The translations under genes and the position numbers were made by a program. From Streptomyces dioscori (GTDB taxonomy: Bacteria > Actinomycetota > Actinomycetes > Streptomycetales > Streptomycetaceae): DNA of 64,000 nucleotides. Positions 1 through 6,376 of this stretch are shown here, in pieces (within the stretch, counting starts at the first letter, position 1; the number at the start of each line of letters is the position of its first letter). A model generated the notes under the pieces. It was not told the DNA's origin and did no database searches. It saw only the letters and a list, made by a program, of their open reading frames with translations. The stretch covers positions 332,271 through 396,270 of the forward strand of contig NZ_KZ679047.1 of assembly GCF_003024195.1 (NCBI RefSeq), given 5' to 3'.

Positions 1-1298
1 TCCAGCCAGTCTGCGACGCGCTGGGAGACTCCGCCGGACATCACCCCGCCCAGCGCGCAGGCCAGCATCGCGACGGCGGGCCCCGCCAGGCCCCGCATCG
101 CGGTACGGGGATCCGGCCGGTCCCGGTACAGCACGTGGGCCACGATCCCGAGGACGATCACGAGCAGGCACTCGACCAGCGCGATGGTGCCGAAGGCGGC
201 GCCGCCGCCGGACAGCCGGTGGTCCGAACTCCACCCGGGGCGCGACCAGCCCGCGTAGACGAGGGTGAGGACGAGCAGGGCGAGCGAGCCGAGGGGCAGC
301 CGGCGCACCAGGGCCGCGTCGAGCCGCCGGTCGAGCCGGTGCTCACTGCGGCCCCGGCTGCAGACGACCCATAGCACGAAGACCGCCCCCAGCACGAACG
401 ACCCGTTCAGGAGCCACCCGAGCACGTCCAGGGCGGCCGGGCCGCCGGCCTCACGGTCGTGGCGGGCCGCGGCGACGCCTACCGCCGCGGCGATCGTCAG
501 CAGACCCGCGGCGGTGTGGGCGACCCGCAGCCGGGCGACCAGCCGGCGTCCGTACCAGAAGCCGGGGCGGCCGAGCCCGGCCCTGCTGCCCTCCTCCTCC
601 GGCTCGTTCTCGCGCGGCCTCGGCTGCTGGGACTCGTACGCGCTCCAGGTGCGGTGCGCGAGGTACCAGAGGAGGCCCGTGAGCGCGGCTGGCACCAGTG
701 CGGCGAGGGCGAGGCGGCGGCCGGGCTGGCTCCACCAGCCGCCGTCGGAGACCGCCGGGGACAGGAAGCCGAGCCAGGAGTGCTCCCTGGCGCAGTCGGG
801 CGTCCCCGCGCACTGCCAGGCGGCCAGGTCGAGGGCGACCTCGCAGGCCGCGGCGACCAGCAGCACCGTGAGGGTCAGACCGGCCAGGCGCACCAGCAGG
901 CCGTAGAGGCGGACCGCGGGCGTGCGGTTGTCGCGCACGGTGGGCCGCATCCAGTGGGCGAGGTTGACCACCATGAACGGCAGGAGCAGCAGCCACAGCG
1001 CCCGGGAGCCGTTGCCCGAGGTGAGGTTGCACCAGACGTACGCCTCGGGAATGGGTTTGCCCTGGTGCTCCGCGGGCCGGCGCGTCGCGTCCGTCTCGGC
1101 CTCGACGTCGTCGGCGCGGCGGAAGACCGCGGCCGTGTCGTCGCCGGTGATCCGGACCGTGCGCGGATCGTTCAGCATTTCCTGGGGCGTCGTGCCACCG
1201 ACGCCGTGGACCAGGAGTTCGAGCGCGGTGTCGGACGCCTGCTGCGGCCCGGAACCGTTCGCCTCGTTCGTCGGGGCGTGCCCCTGTAGACGCTCCAC
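1..1298 (-). CDS. Multi-spanning membrane protein with N-terminal lipase-like HGVGG motif (3' end missing)
   Basis: Reading leftwards from GTG at 1298 gives an uninterrupted frame that leaves the window at its left edge (432 codons visible). A purine-rich GGGGGA lies about 9 nt before the GTG. Near residue 30 is LLVHGVGGTTPQEML, resembling the oxyanion-side HG motif of alpha/beta-hydrolases. After roughly 90 residues come about seven or eight hydrophobic stretches, for example ALWLLLLPFMVVNLAHW and LALLVLTLVYAGW, separated by charged loops. I infer an integral membrane protein, possibly a membrane-tethered hydrolase. No GxSxG nucleophile is seen in the visible part, so activity is uncertain. 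It is divergent from the DeoR-type gene that starts at 1637. The family is not recognised by name. Confidence 0.7.
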   Translation of the reverse strand, partial: MERLQGHAPTNEANGSGPQQASDTALELLVHGVGGTTPQEMLNDPRTVRITGDDTAAVFRRADDVEAETDATRRPAEHQGKPIPEAYVWCNLTSGNGSRALWLLLLPFMVVNLAHWMRPTVRDNRTPAVRLYGLLVRLAGLTLTVLLVAAACEVALDLAAWQCAGTPDCAREHSWLGFLSPAVSDGGWWSQPGRRLALAALVPAALTGLLWYLAHRTWSAYESQQPRPRENEPEEEGSRAGLGRPGFWYGRRLVARLRVAHTAAGLLTIAAAVGVAAARHDREAGGPAALDVLGWLLNGSFVLGAVFVLWVVCSRGRSEHRLDRRLDAALVRRLPLGSLALLVLTLVYAGWSRPGWSSDHRLSGGGAAFGTIALVECLLVIVLGIVAHVLYRDRPDPRTAMRGLAGPAVAMLACALGGVMSGGVSQRVADWL

Positions 1299-1636
1299 TG
1301 TTGTGTGTCCCCCGTGATGCCCGTACGACATGTGTCATGTCCAGATACAAGGATCTCCTCTGCTGACCCAGCGCGCACCACTCGTCACGGAATCTCCCCG
1401 ATCCGTGTGACAGAGCCGGACACGAGGTGGCAGCGTGACGTGTGCGTACCGCCACAGGCAGTGGCGCGACCTGCGGCGGCCCGTGCGAGGATGGGGCGTC
1501 CCGCGGTCCACAGGTGAGTCCACAGGCTGGTCCGCAGGTGGGTCCACAGGTGAGGGGAACGTCCTTGTCGGTGTTCGGCACGGGGGCTGCACAGGGGTAT
1601 GTCGGGCGGGTCGAGGCGAAGGGAACCGGAGCGGAC
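1299..1636. promoter_or_regulatory. Divergent intergenic region between membrane protein and DeoR regulator
   Basis: These 338 bases separate two divergent genes and must hold both promoters. An open frame from an ATG at 1442 runs into the DeoR gene, but its codon content is poor and the conserved DeoR N-terminus begins only at 1637, so I read the region as non-coding. It contains the tandem 12-bp array at 1506-1553. No clear -35/-10 pair was identified. Confidence 0.45.
1506..1553. repeat. Four tandem 12-bp units upstream of deoR-type gene
   Basis: Four consecutive 12-mers read GTCCACAGGTGA, GTCCACAGGCTG, GTCCGCAGGTGG and GTCCACAGGTGA. They lie 84 bp before the chosen GTG of the DeoR-family gene. 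Direct repeats of about one helical turn in front of a repressor gene could be operator half-sites for autoregulation. In one frame they would also encode a GPQV-like four-residue repeat, if translation really started further upstream. Confidence 0.75.
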
Positions 1637-2470
1637 GTGAGCGAGAATCAGAACCTGCTCGCGGAGCAGCGGCGCGCTCTGATCCTGGACGAGGTCCGGC
1701 GGCGCGGTGGCGTCCGCGTGAACGAACTGACCAGGAAACTCGGCGTGTCCGACATGACGGTCCGTCGCGACCTGGACGCGCTCGCCCGGCAGGGCGTGGT
1801 GGAGAAGGTGCACGGCGGCGCCGTCCCGGTGGTCGAGGCGAGTACGCACGAGCCGGGTTTCGAGGCCAAGTCGGGGCTGGAGCTGACGGCCAAGGAGGAC
1901 ATCGCGCGGGCCGCCGCCTCACTGGTGGCGCCGGGCACGGCGATCGCGCTGTCCGGCGGTACGACGACGTACGCGCTCGCCCATCAGCTGCTCGACGTGC
2001 CGGACCTGACGGTGGTGACCAACTCGGTGCGGGTGGCCGACGTCTTCCACTCGGCGCAGCGCACCTCGGGGCAGCGGCAGGGCGCGGCGACGGTCGTGCT
2101 GACGGGCGGCGTACGCACACCGTCGGACTCCCTGGTGGGTCCCGTCGCCGACCAGGCCATCGAGGCCCTCCACTTCGACGTGCTCTTCCTCGGGGTGCAC
2201 GGCATATCGGTGGAGGCGGGTCTGTCCACGCCGAACCTCGCGGAGGCCGAGACGAACCGGCGCCTCGTACAGTCGGCGCGGCGGGTCGTCGTGGTCGCGG
2301 ACCACACCAAGTGGGGGACGGTGGGGCTGAGTTCGTTCGCCGCGCTGGAGCAGATCGACACCCTGGTGACGGACGACGGGCTGCCCGCCGAGGCGCGCAC
2401 GGAGATCTCCGAGCATCTGCGGCTGATGGTGGCGGGCGAACCCGAGGACGAGGACGCGCCGGACACCTGA
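1637..2470 (+). CDS. DeoR/GlpR-family transcriptional regulator
   Basis: The product is 277 aa. The N-terminal helix-turn-helix shows the classical DeoR pattern (EQRRALILDEVRRRGGVRV, then GVSDMTVRRDLDALARQG, residues about 8-60). It is followed by a DeoR C-terminal sugar-phosphate sensor domain with SGGTTTYALA near residue 105 and EAETNRRLVQSARRVVVVADHTKWG near 210-235. Members of this family repress carbohydrate or nucleoside catabolic genes and are released by phosphorylated sugars. GTG at 1637 was chosen because GGAG lies 5 nt upstream and the family N-terminus starts here. No sugar operon is adjacent, so the regulon is unknown. Confidence 0.93.
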   Translation: MSENQNLLAEQRRALILDEVRRRGGVRVNELTRKLGVSDMTVRRDLDALARQGVVEKVHGGAVPVVEASTHEPGFEAKSGLELTAKEDIARAAASLVAPGTAIALSGGTTTYALAHQLLDVPDLTVVTNSVRVADVFHSAQRTSGQRQGAATVVLTGGVRTPSDSLVGPVADQAIEALHFDVLFLGVHGISVEAGLSTPNLAEAETNRRLVQSARRVVVVADHTKWGTVGLSSFAALEQIDTLVTDDGLPAEARTEISEHLRLMVAGEPEDEDAPDT

Positions 2471-2628
2471 GGGGCCGTAGGGGCGCCGGGGCGCCCATGG
2501 GCGGTACAGACATCTGACGTACCGCCGGTTATGGTGACCCTCCCCCGTCAACTTCCTTGGCGTGGGGCCGCGTTCAGGACTCGCTCTCCGACTCGTTTCC
2601 GACTCGTTCCCGCGAGGAGGTCGTACGC

Positions 2629-3114
2629 ATGGTTCACCGACTGCGGCCTGTGGAACTCGACTTCGTCGAGACCGCTCCCGTGCGGCTGGTGTTCGCGAGA
2701 GGGGTGACCTCGTCCCCCGAGGGGGTCTACCGCGCGCTGGCCGAGGACGTCGAGGGCTGGTCGGAGTGGTTCTCCGCCGTCTCGTCTGCACACCTGTCCG
2801 AGGGCGGCTCCGGACGGCGGATCCGACTCAGGGGCGGCACCTGCTTCGAGGAGACGATCCTCGCGGCCGAGCCCCACGAGGTGTACGCGTACCGCGTCGA
2901 CGTGACGAACGCCCCCGGCGTGCGCGCCCTCGTCGAGGAGTGGCGGCTCGCTCCGGACGGCGGCTCCGGTACGCGGGTGCAGTGGACCGTGGCCGCCGAC
3001 GGCACGGCGGCGTTCCGTCTGGTGATGAAGGTGAGCCGGACAGGTCTCGGCCGGGCGTTCCGCGACGCGGTGCGGAAGCTGGACCGGCGGATCGGCTCGA
3101 CTCACGCCGGCTGA
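2629..3114 (+). CDS. SRPBCC (polyketide cyclase/START-like) family protein
   Basis: 161 aa. ATG at 2629 follows a strong GAGGAGG about 9 nt upstream. The sequence has the SRPBCC helix-grip layout: a first strand with SSPEGVYRALAEDVEGWSEWF, central beta strands (GGTCFEETILAAEPHEVYAYRV) and a C-terminal helix (FRLVMKVSRTGLGRAFRDAV). This family binds hydrophobic ligands in a cavity, and the common form next to no biosynthetic partner is a small unassigned ligand-binding protein. It is monocistronic, followed by a repeat-rich spacer and a convergent PLP enzyme gene. Confidence 0.85.
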   Translation: MVHRLRPVELDFVETAPVRLVFARGVTSSPEGVYRALAEDVEGWSEWFSAVSSAHLSEGGSGRRIRLRGGTCFEETILAAEPHEVYAYRVDVTNAPGVRALVEEWRLAPDGGSGTRVQWTVAADGTAAFRLVMKVSRTGLGRAFRDAVRKLDRRIGSTHAG

Positions 3115-3201
3115 CGGCCGCCGACAGCCGCCGTCCGGACCGACCGCCGCCGGCCGACGCCCGCGCCACCCCGGCCGGGCCGTCCCTGGGGCCCGCGCCA
3201 C

Positions 3202-3299
3202 GCCTGAGCCCGCGCCATGCCTGAGCCCGCGCCATGCCTGAGCCCGCGCCGCCCTTGAGCCGCGCCGCTCCGGGAACTGAGCCGCGCCGCTCCGGGAAC
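3202..3299. repeat. Two adjoining tandem arrays (3 x 17 bp, 2 x 22 bp)
   Basis: Three 17-bp units GCCTGAGCCCGCGCCAT occupy 3202-3252, the last diverging at its end. Two 22-bp units starting TGAGCCGCGCCGCTCC occupy 3256-3299. They fill the gap between convergent genes and end just before the stop codon of the PLP-lyase gene. They look like slippage-prone intergenic sequence; no function is evident. Confidence 0.75.
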
Positions 3300-3306
3300 C
3301 GACCGC

Positions 3307-4440
3307 TCAGGCAGGCCAGACTCCCGTGGCCAGCAGCGCGTCGATCGTGGCCGCGTAGGGCGCGATGTCCAGTCCCTGACCGGCCAGCCAGGTGTCCGAG
3401 TAGTACTTGTCCAGATAGCGGTCCCCGGGGTCGCACAGCAGCGTGACCACGCTCCCGGTCCGTCCCGCCGCCGCCATCTCCGCGACGATCCTCAGCGAGC
3501 TCCACAGGCCCGTGCCGGTCGAACCGCCCGCCTTGCGCCCGATGGCCTGTTCCAGTGCCCGCACGGCCGCCACGCTCGCCGCGTCCGGCACCTTCATCAT
3601 CCGGTCGACGGCTCCGGGTACGAAGCTGGGTTCCATCCGCGGCCGGCCGATGCCCTCGATCCGTGAACCGCAGTCGGTGGTGACCTCCGCGTCGCCCGTG
3701 GTCCAGCCCTCGAAGAAACAGGAGTTCTCCGGATCGGCCACACAGATACGGGTGTTGAACTGCATGTAGTGCACATAGCGGGCGATGGTCGCCGAGGTGC
3801 CGCCGGTCCCCGCGGTGGCCACGATCCACGCGGGCTCGGGGTAGCGCTCCAGCTCCAGCTGGCGGTAGATCGACTCGGCGATGTTGTTGTTGCCGCGCCA
3901 GTCCGTGGCCCGTTCCGCGTACGTGAACTGGTCCATGAAGTGCCCGCCGGTCTGCGCCGCGAGGGACGCCGACTCCGCGTACATGGTCCGCGGGTCGTCG
4001 ACGAAGTGGCACCGGCCGCCGTGGAACTCGATCAGACGGCACTTCTCCGGGCTCGTGGTGCGGGGCATCACGGCGATGAACGGCACCCCGATCAGCTTGG
4101 CGAAGTACGCCTCGGAGACGGCCGTGGAGCCGCTCGACGCCTCGATGACGGGGCGGCCGTGCCGGATCCAGCCGTTGCACAGCCCGTACAGGAAGAGCGA
4201 GCGGGCGAGGCGGTGCTTGAGGCTGCCGGTGGGGTGGGTGGACTCGTCCTTGAGATAGAGGTCGATGCCCCAGCGCTCGGGAAGCGGGAAGCGCAGGAGG
4301 TGGGTGTCCGCCGATCTGTTCGCGTCGGCCTGGACCTTCCGCACGGCTTCTTTGAGCCAGTGCCGGTACTCCGCGTCGCTGTGATCGACATCGAGCGTGG
4401 CCGTCGGCTCATGGGGGCGGGCCTGCTGTGGGGTGGTCAC
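3307..4440 (-). CDS. PLP-dependent cysteine synthase-family lyase, Cds1-like (putative L-cysteine desulfhydrase)
   Basis: 377 aa fold-type II PLP enzyme. The Schiff-base lysine is in THPTGSLKHRLARSL (residues about 68-82). The phosphate-binding and cofactor segment ASSGSTAVSEAYFAKLIGVP follows, then ATAGTGGTSATIARY near 210. The length and the motif EASSGSTAVSEAYFAKL match the actinobacterial Cds1 branch, whose mycobacterial member degrades cysteine to pyruvate, ammonia and sulfide, rather than CysK or CysM. Substrate cannot be proved from sequence; cystathionine beta-synthase-like or O-acetylserine lyases are alternatives. It is monocistronic with a long leader region on its 5' side. Confidence 0.85.
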   Translation of the reverse strand: MTTPQQARPHEPTATLDVDHSDAEYRHWLKEAVRKVQADANRSADTHLLRFPLPERWGIDLYLKDESTHPTGSLKHRLARSLFLYGLCNGWIRHGRPVIEASSGSTAVSEAYFAKLIGVPFIAVMPRTTSPEKCRLIEFHGGRCHFVDDPRTMYAESASLAAQTGGHFMDQFTYAERATDWRGNNNIAESIYRQLELERYPEPAWIVATAGTGGTSATIARYVHYMQFNTRICVADPENSCFFEGWTTGDAEVTTDCGSRIEGIGRPRMEPSFVPGAVDRMMKVPDAASVAAVRALEQAIGRKAGGSTGTGLWSSLRIVAEMAAAGRTGSVVTLLCDPGDRYLDKYYSDTWLAGQGLDIAPYAATIDALLATGVWPA

Positions 4441-4777
4441 GGCGGGGCTCCTTCAGGTGGCTGCCGACGTCGGGTCACGCGGTCGGACGCCTCGATCATA
4501 GGCACCTGGCGCACGCTTCTCACCTGCATAAACACTCCTTTGAGAACCTCAAAGGGACGCCTGGTGCGGTCGCGCGCGTTGGGCTTGGGGGGCGCATTCA
4601 CGCGAGTGCGCCACAGGGCATGTGCCACCCCGTGATGCGTACTGGTGCTCGACGCCCTGCGCGGGCAGACTGCTCGCACAGGACGCCGGTCCCGGCGGGA
4701 CGCACAATGGAACGGGACCCGCGCTGTACGTACGACGGGCTCAACCCGGCAGCACGACGGGCTCTACGGGCGCGATC

Positions 4778-4833
4778 CGGCGTACGTGATTCGGCGTACG
4801 CAGTCCGGCGTGCGCAGTCCGGCGTGCGCGGCG
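4778..4833. repeat. Four tandem 14-bp units
   Basis: Successive units CGGCGTACGTGATT, CGGCGTACGCAGTC, CGGCGTGCGCAGTC and CGGCGTGCGCGGCG. The constant half CGGCGT(A/G)CG is partly palindromic. They lie about 110 bp upstream of the 107-aa protein gene and could be binding half-sites or simple replication slippage. Confidence 0.75.
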
Positions 4834-4847
4834 GGGTACGGCCCGTG

Positions 4848-4916
4848 TGGCACGACCGCAGGTACGACGGGGCACGACCCCGTATGGCACGACCGCAGGT
4901 ACGACGGGGCACGACC
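4848..4916. repeat. Two 32-bp exact direct repeats, 37-bp period
   Basis: A 32-base word beginning TGGCACGACCGCAGGTACGA is present exactly at 4848-4879 and again at 4885-4916, separated by five bases. It ends 24 bp before the ATG of the next gene, so it would sit in the promoter or 5' leader. Confidence 0.85.
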
Positions 4917-4940
4917 GAAGCGCACAAGGGGGCGGGGCAC

Positions 4941-5264
4941 ATGGCGGAGCCGGAGTTCACAGCCACAGGCGTGCGGATCGGGAAGCGGCTGCGTTCGCTC
5001 ACCCGGGCCGGGCAGGTCCGGATCAGCGACGGCAGGCTGGAGTTGCTCACCAGCTACGGCAGTGAGATCGACAGCGCGCCGGTGCAGGCGGTCCGTGCGT
5101 CCAAGCCGTGGTTCGCCCAGGCGGACCGGGCGCTGGCGGACGTCAACGGCACCCGCTATCTGCTCACCCTCGGCGACCACGATCCGGCCCCCGGAGAGCC
5201 CGGTCCGCCGGCGGCCCGCCGGTTCATCGAGGCCGTGCGCAATGCGGCGGGGCGCGTGCGCTGA
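4941..5264 (+). CDS. Small conserved-looking protein of unknown function (107 aa)
   Basis: ATG at 4941 follows GGGGGCGGGGCAC. The sequence opens MAEPEFTATGVRIGKRLRSL and has alternating short strands (RISDGRLELLTSYGSEIDSAP) and a C-terminal helix (PAARRFIEAVRNAAGRV). The strand pattern recalls a small beta-sandwich or PH-like fold, but that is a guess. There is no signal peptide, membrane segment or cysteine. It precedes the HATPase regulator gene by about 220 bp. Function not recognised. Confidence 0.7.
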   Translation: MAEPEFTATGVRIGKRLRSLTRAGQVRISDGRLELLTSYGSEIDSAPVQAVRASKPWFAQADRALADVNGTRYLLTLGDHDPAPGEPGPPAARRFIEAVRNAAGRVR

Positions 5265-5481
5265 GCCCCGCGCAGGGCGCCGTCCGTCCGGCCGCCGAGA
5301 TCACCGCGAGTTGCGGGAGCGCGCCTCCTGAGCCACTCTGTTGTCACGTCACTCTGGGTTTACCGGCGATAACGCTGCGAACCAGCCCGCCGGCCACCGA
5401 CAGCAGGCGGTCGGCGCGCGCAGGCAGCCCGCTGGATCCGCACTCGTCTTCTTCCGGACCTCAATTCGGGGAGTCGCAGCC

Positions 5482-6066
5482 GTGATCAGCCAGCCAAGCA
5501 AACATTGCACGGTCGAGCTCAACGCTCTGCCGTCGCGGATCGGCCAGGTCCGCAGAATCGTATCTGCGCAGTTGCGCTACTGGCGTCTGGATCCCTTGAT
5601 AGACCGGGCCGCGCTCGGCGTGACCGAGCTGTTGACCAATGTCCATCTGCACGCCCGGCCCGACAAGCTGTGCACCGTCGAGATCGAGCTGTCGGTCGAC
5701 CGGCTCACCGTCTCGGTGCACGACCGCGACCCGCGCCTTCCCGAGGTGCGGGACGCCACCTCTCTCGCGACCTGCGGGCGTGGTCTCTCCATGGTCGCCG
5801 CGGTGAGTGAGAGCTGGGGTGTGCGGGCGGACGGTGAGTCGGGGAAGGTCGTGTGGTTCACCCTCACGGCTCCGGCTCCGTCTCCGTCCGCGCCTCCGTC
5901 CGCGTCTCCGGCGGCTGGGCTGCCCGGCCGGGCGCCGTACTCCGCTGTCGCGGGGGCGGGAGCGGGGGCTGGTGGGGTCGGGTTCGTTGGGGTGGAGCAT
6001 GCCGATGCGCTGGCGCCGGCTCCGGGGGGTGGACACGCTCCCGCCCGGTCGGCCGTTGCCGGCTGA
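5482..6066 (+). CDS. ATP-binding protein, HATPase_c anti-sigma-factor kinase (RsbW-like) family
   Basis: 194 aa from GTG at 5482, with GGGGAG about 9 nt upstream. Residues 1-130 match the short HATPase proteins abundant in Streptomyces: LDPLIDRAALGVTELLTNVHLHA carries the N-box ELLTN, and TCGRGLSMVAAVSESWGV carries the G-box. Such proteins act as anti-sigma factors or regulatory kinases binding STAS antagonists. The C-terminal 65 residues (after VWFTLTAPAP) are a Pro/Ala/Gly-rich tail with no fold signal, longer than in typical members. No sigma factor or antagonist gene lies beside it, so its partner is unknown. Confidence 0.88.
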   Translation: MISQPSKHCTVELNALPSRIGQVRRIVSAQLRYWRLDPLIDRAALGVTELLTNVHLHARPDKLCTVEIELSVDRLTVSVHDRDPRLPEVRDATSLATCGRGLSMVAAVSESWGVRADGESGKVVWFTLTAPAPSPSAPPSASPAAGLPGRAPYSAVAGAGAGAGGVGFVGVEHADALAPAPGGGHAPARSAVAG

Positions 6067-6376
6067 CCGGGCGGTGACAGTCGCTCCGCGGCGGGTGGGT
6101 GGGGGTGGCGGTTCGGTTTTCGCCCCCGCCGCCCCTACCCGTTCCCGTACCTGCCTCGGGGGCCGGCCCCCGAACCCCCGGTCCTCAAACGCCGGACGGG
6201 CTGAAAGGCAGCTGTGCGGGCTGAGGGGTGGGGCAGGGGCGCAGCCCCACCCCTCAGGGGCGCGGGGAACTGCGCGACCCGCCCCCACCGGCCCGCAGGC
6301 GAAATCTCCAAGCCCGTCCGGCGTTTGAGGACCGGGGGGCCGGGGGACCGGGGGCGCAGCCCCAGAGGCGAGTTCA
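6067..6376. other. 310-bp intergenic region of nested palindromes
   Basis: The space between convergent genes is filled by large inverted repeats (see 6181-6332). No coding frame is credible. Short reading frames here are generated by the GC-rich palindrome. Confidence 0.7.
6181..6332. repeat. Nested inverted-repeat element (Streptomyces-type intergenic palindrome)
   Basis: Outer arms of 22 bp are perfect: 6181-6202 (GTCCTCAAACGCCGGACGGG...) and its reverse complement at 6311-6332. Inside, a second perfect stem pairs 6221-6234 (CTGAGGGGTGGGGC) with 6244-6257 around a 9-nt loop. A 26-bp copy of the left outer arm recurs at 31596-31621. The element lies between convergent genes, so it may act as a bidirectional terminator; the recurrence suggests a dispersed repeat family. 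Confidence 0.85.

Larger units (their letters stand above)
4441..4940. other. 500-bp non-coding region with clustered direct repeats
   Basis: No frame has a plausible start and composition. The left part should carry the promoter of the minus-strand PLP lyase. The right part has two repeat arrays, listed separately, before the start of the small protein at 4941. TACGACGGG/GCACGACGGG-like words recur throughout, giving a low-complexity stretch. Confidence 0.6.

Noticed and set aside
451..1581. A 376-codon minus-strand frame over the left-edge membrane protein
   Set aside because: It is rich in Arg, Pro and Gly with no recognisable domain, while another frame on the same strand has a coherent HGVGG motif and membrane helices.
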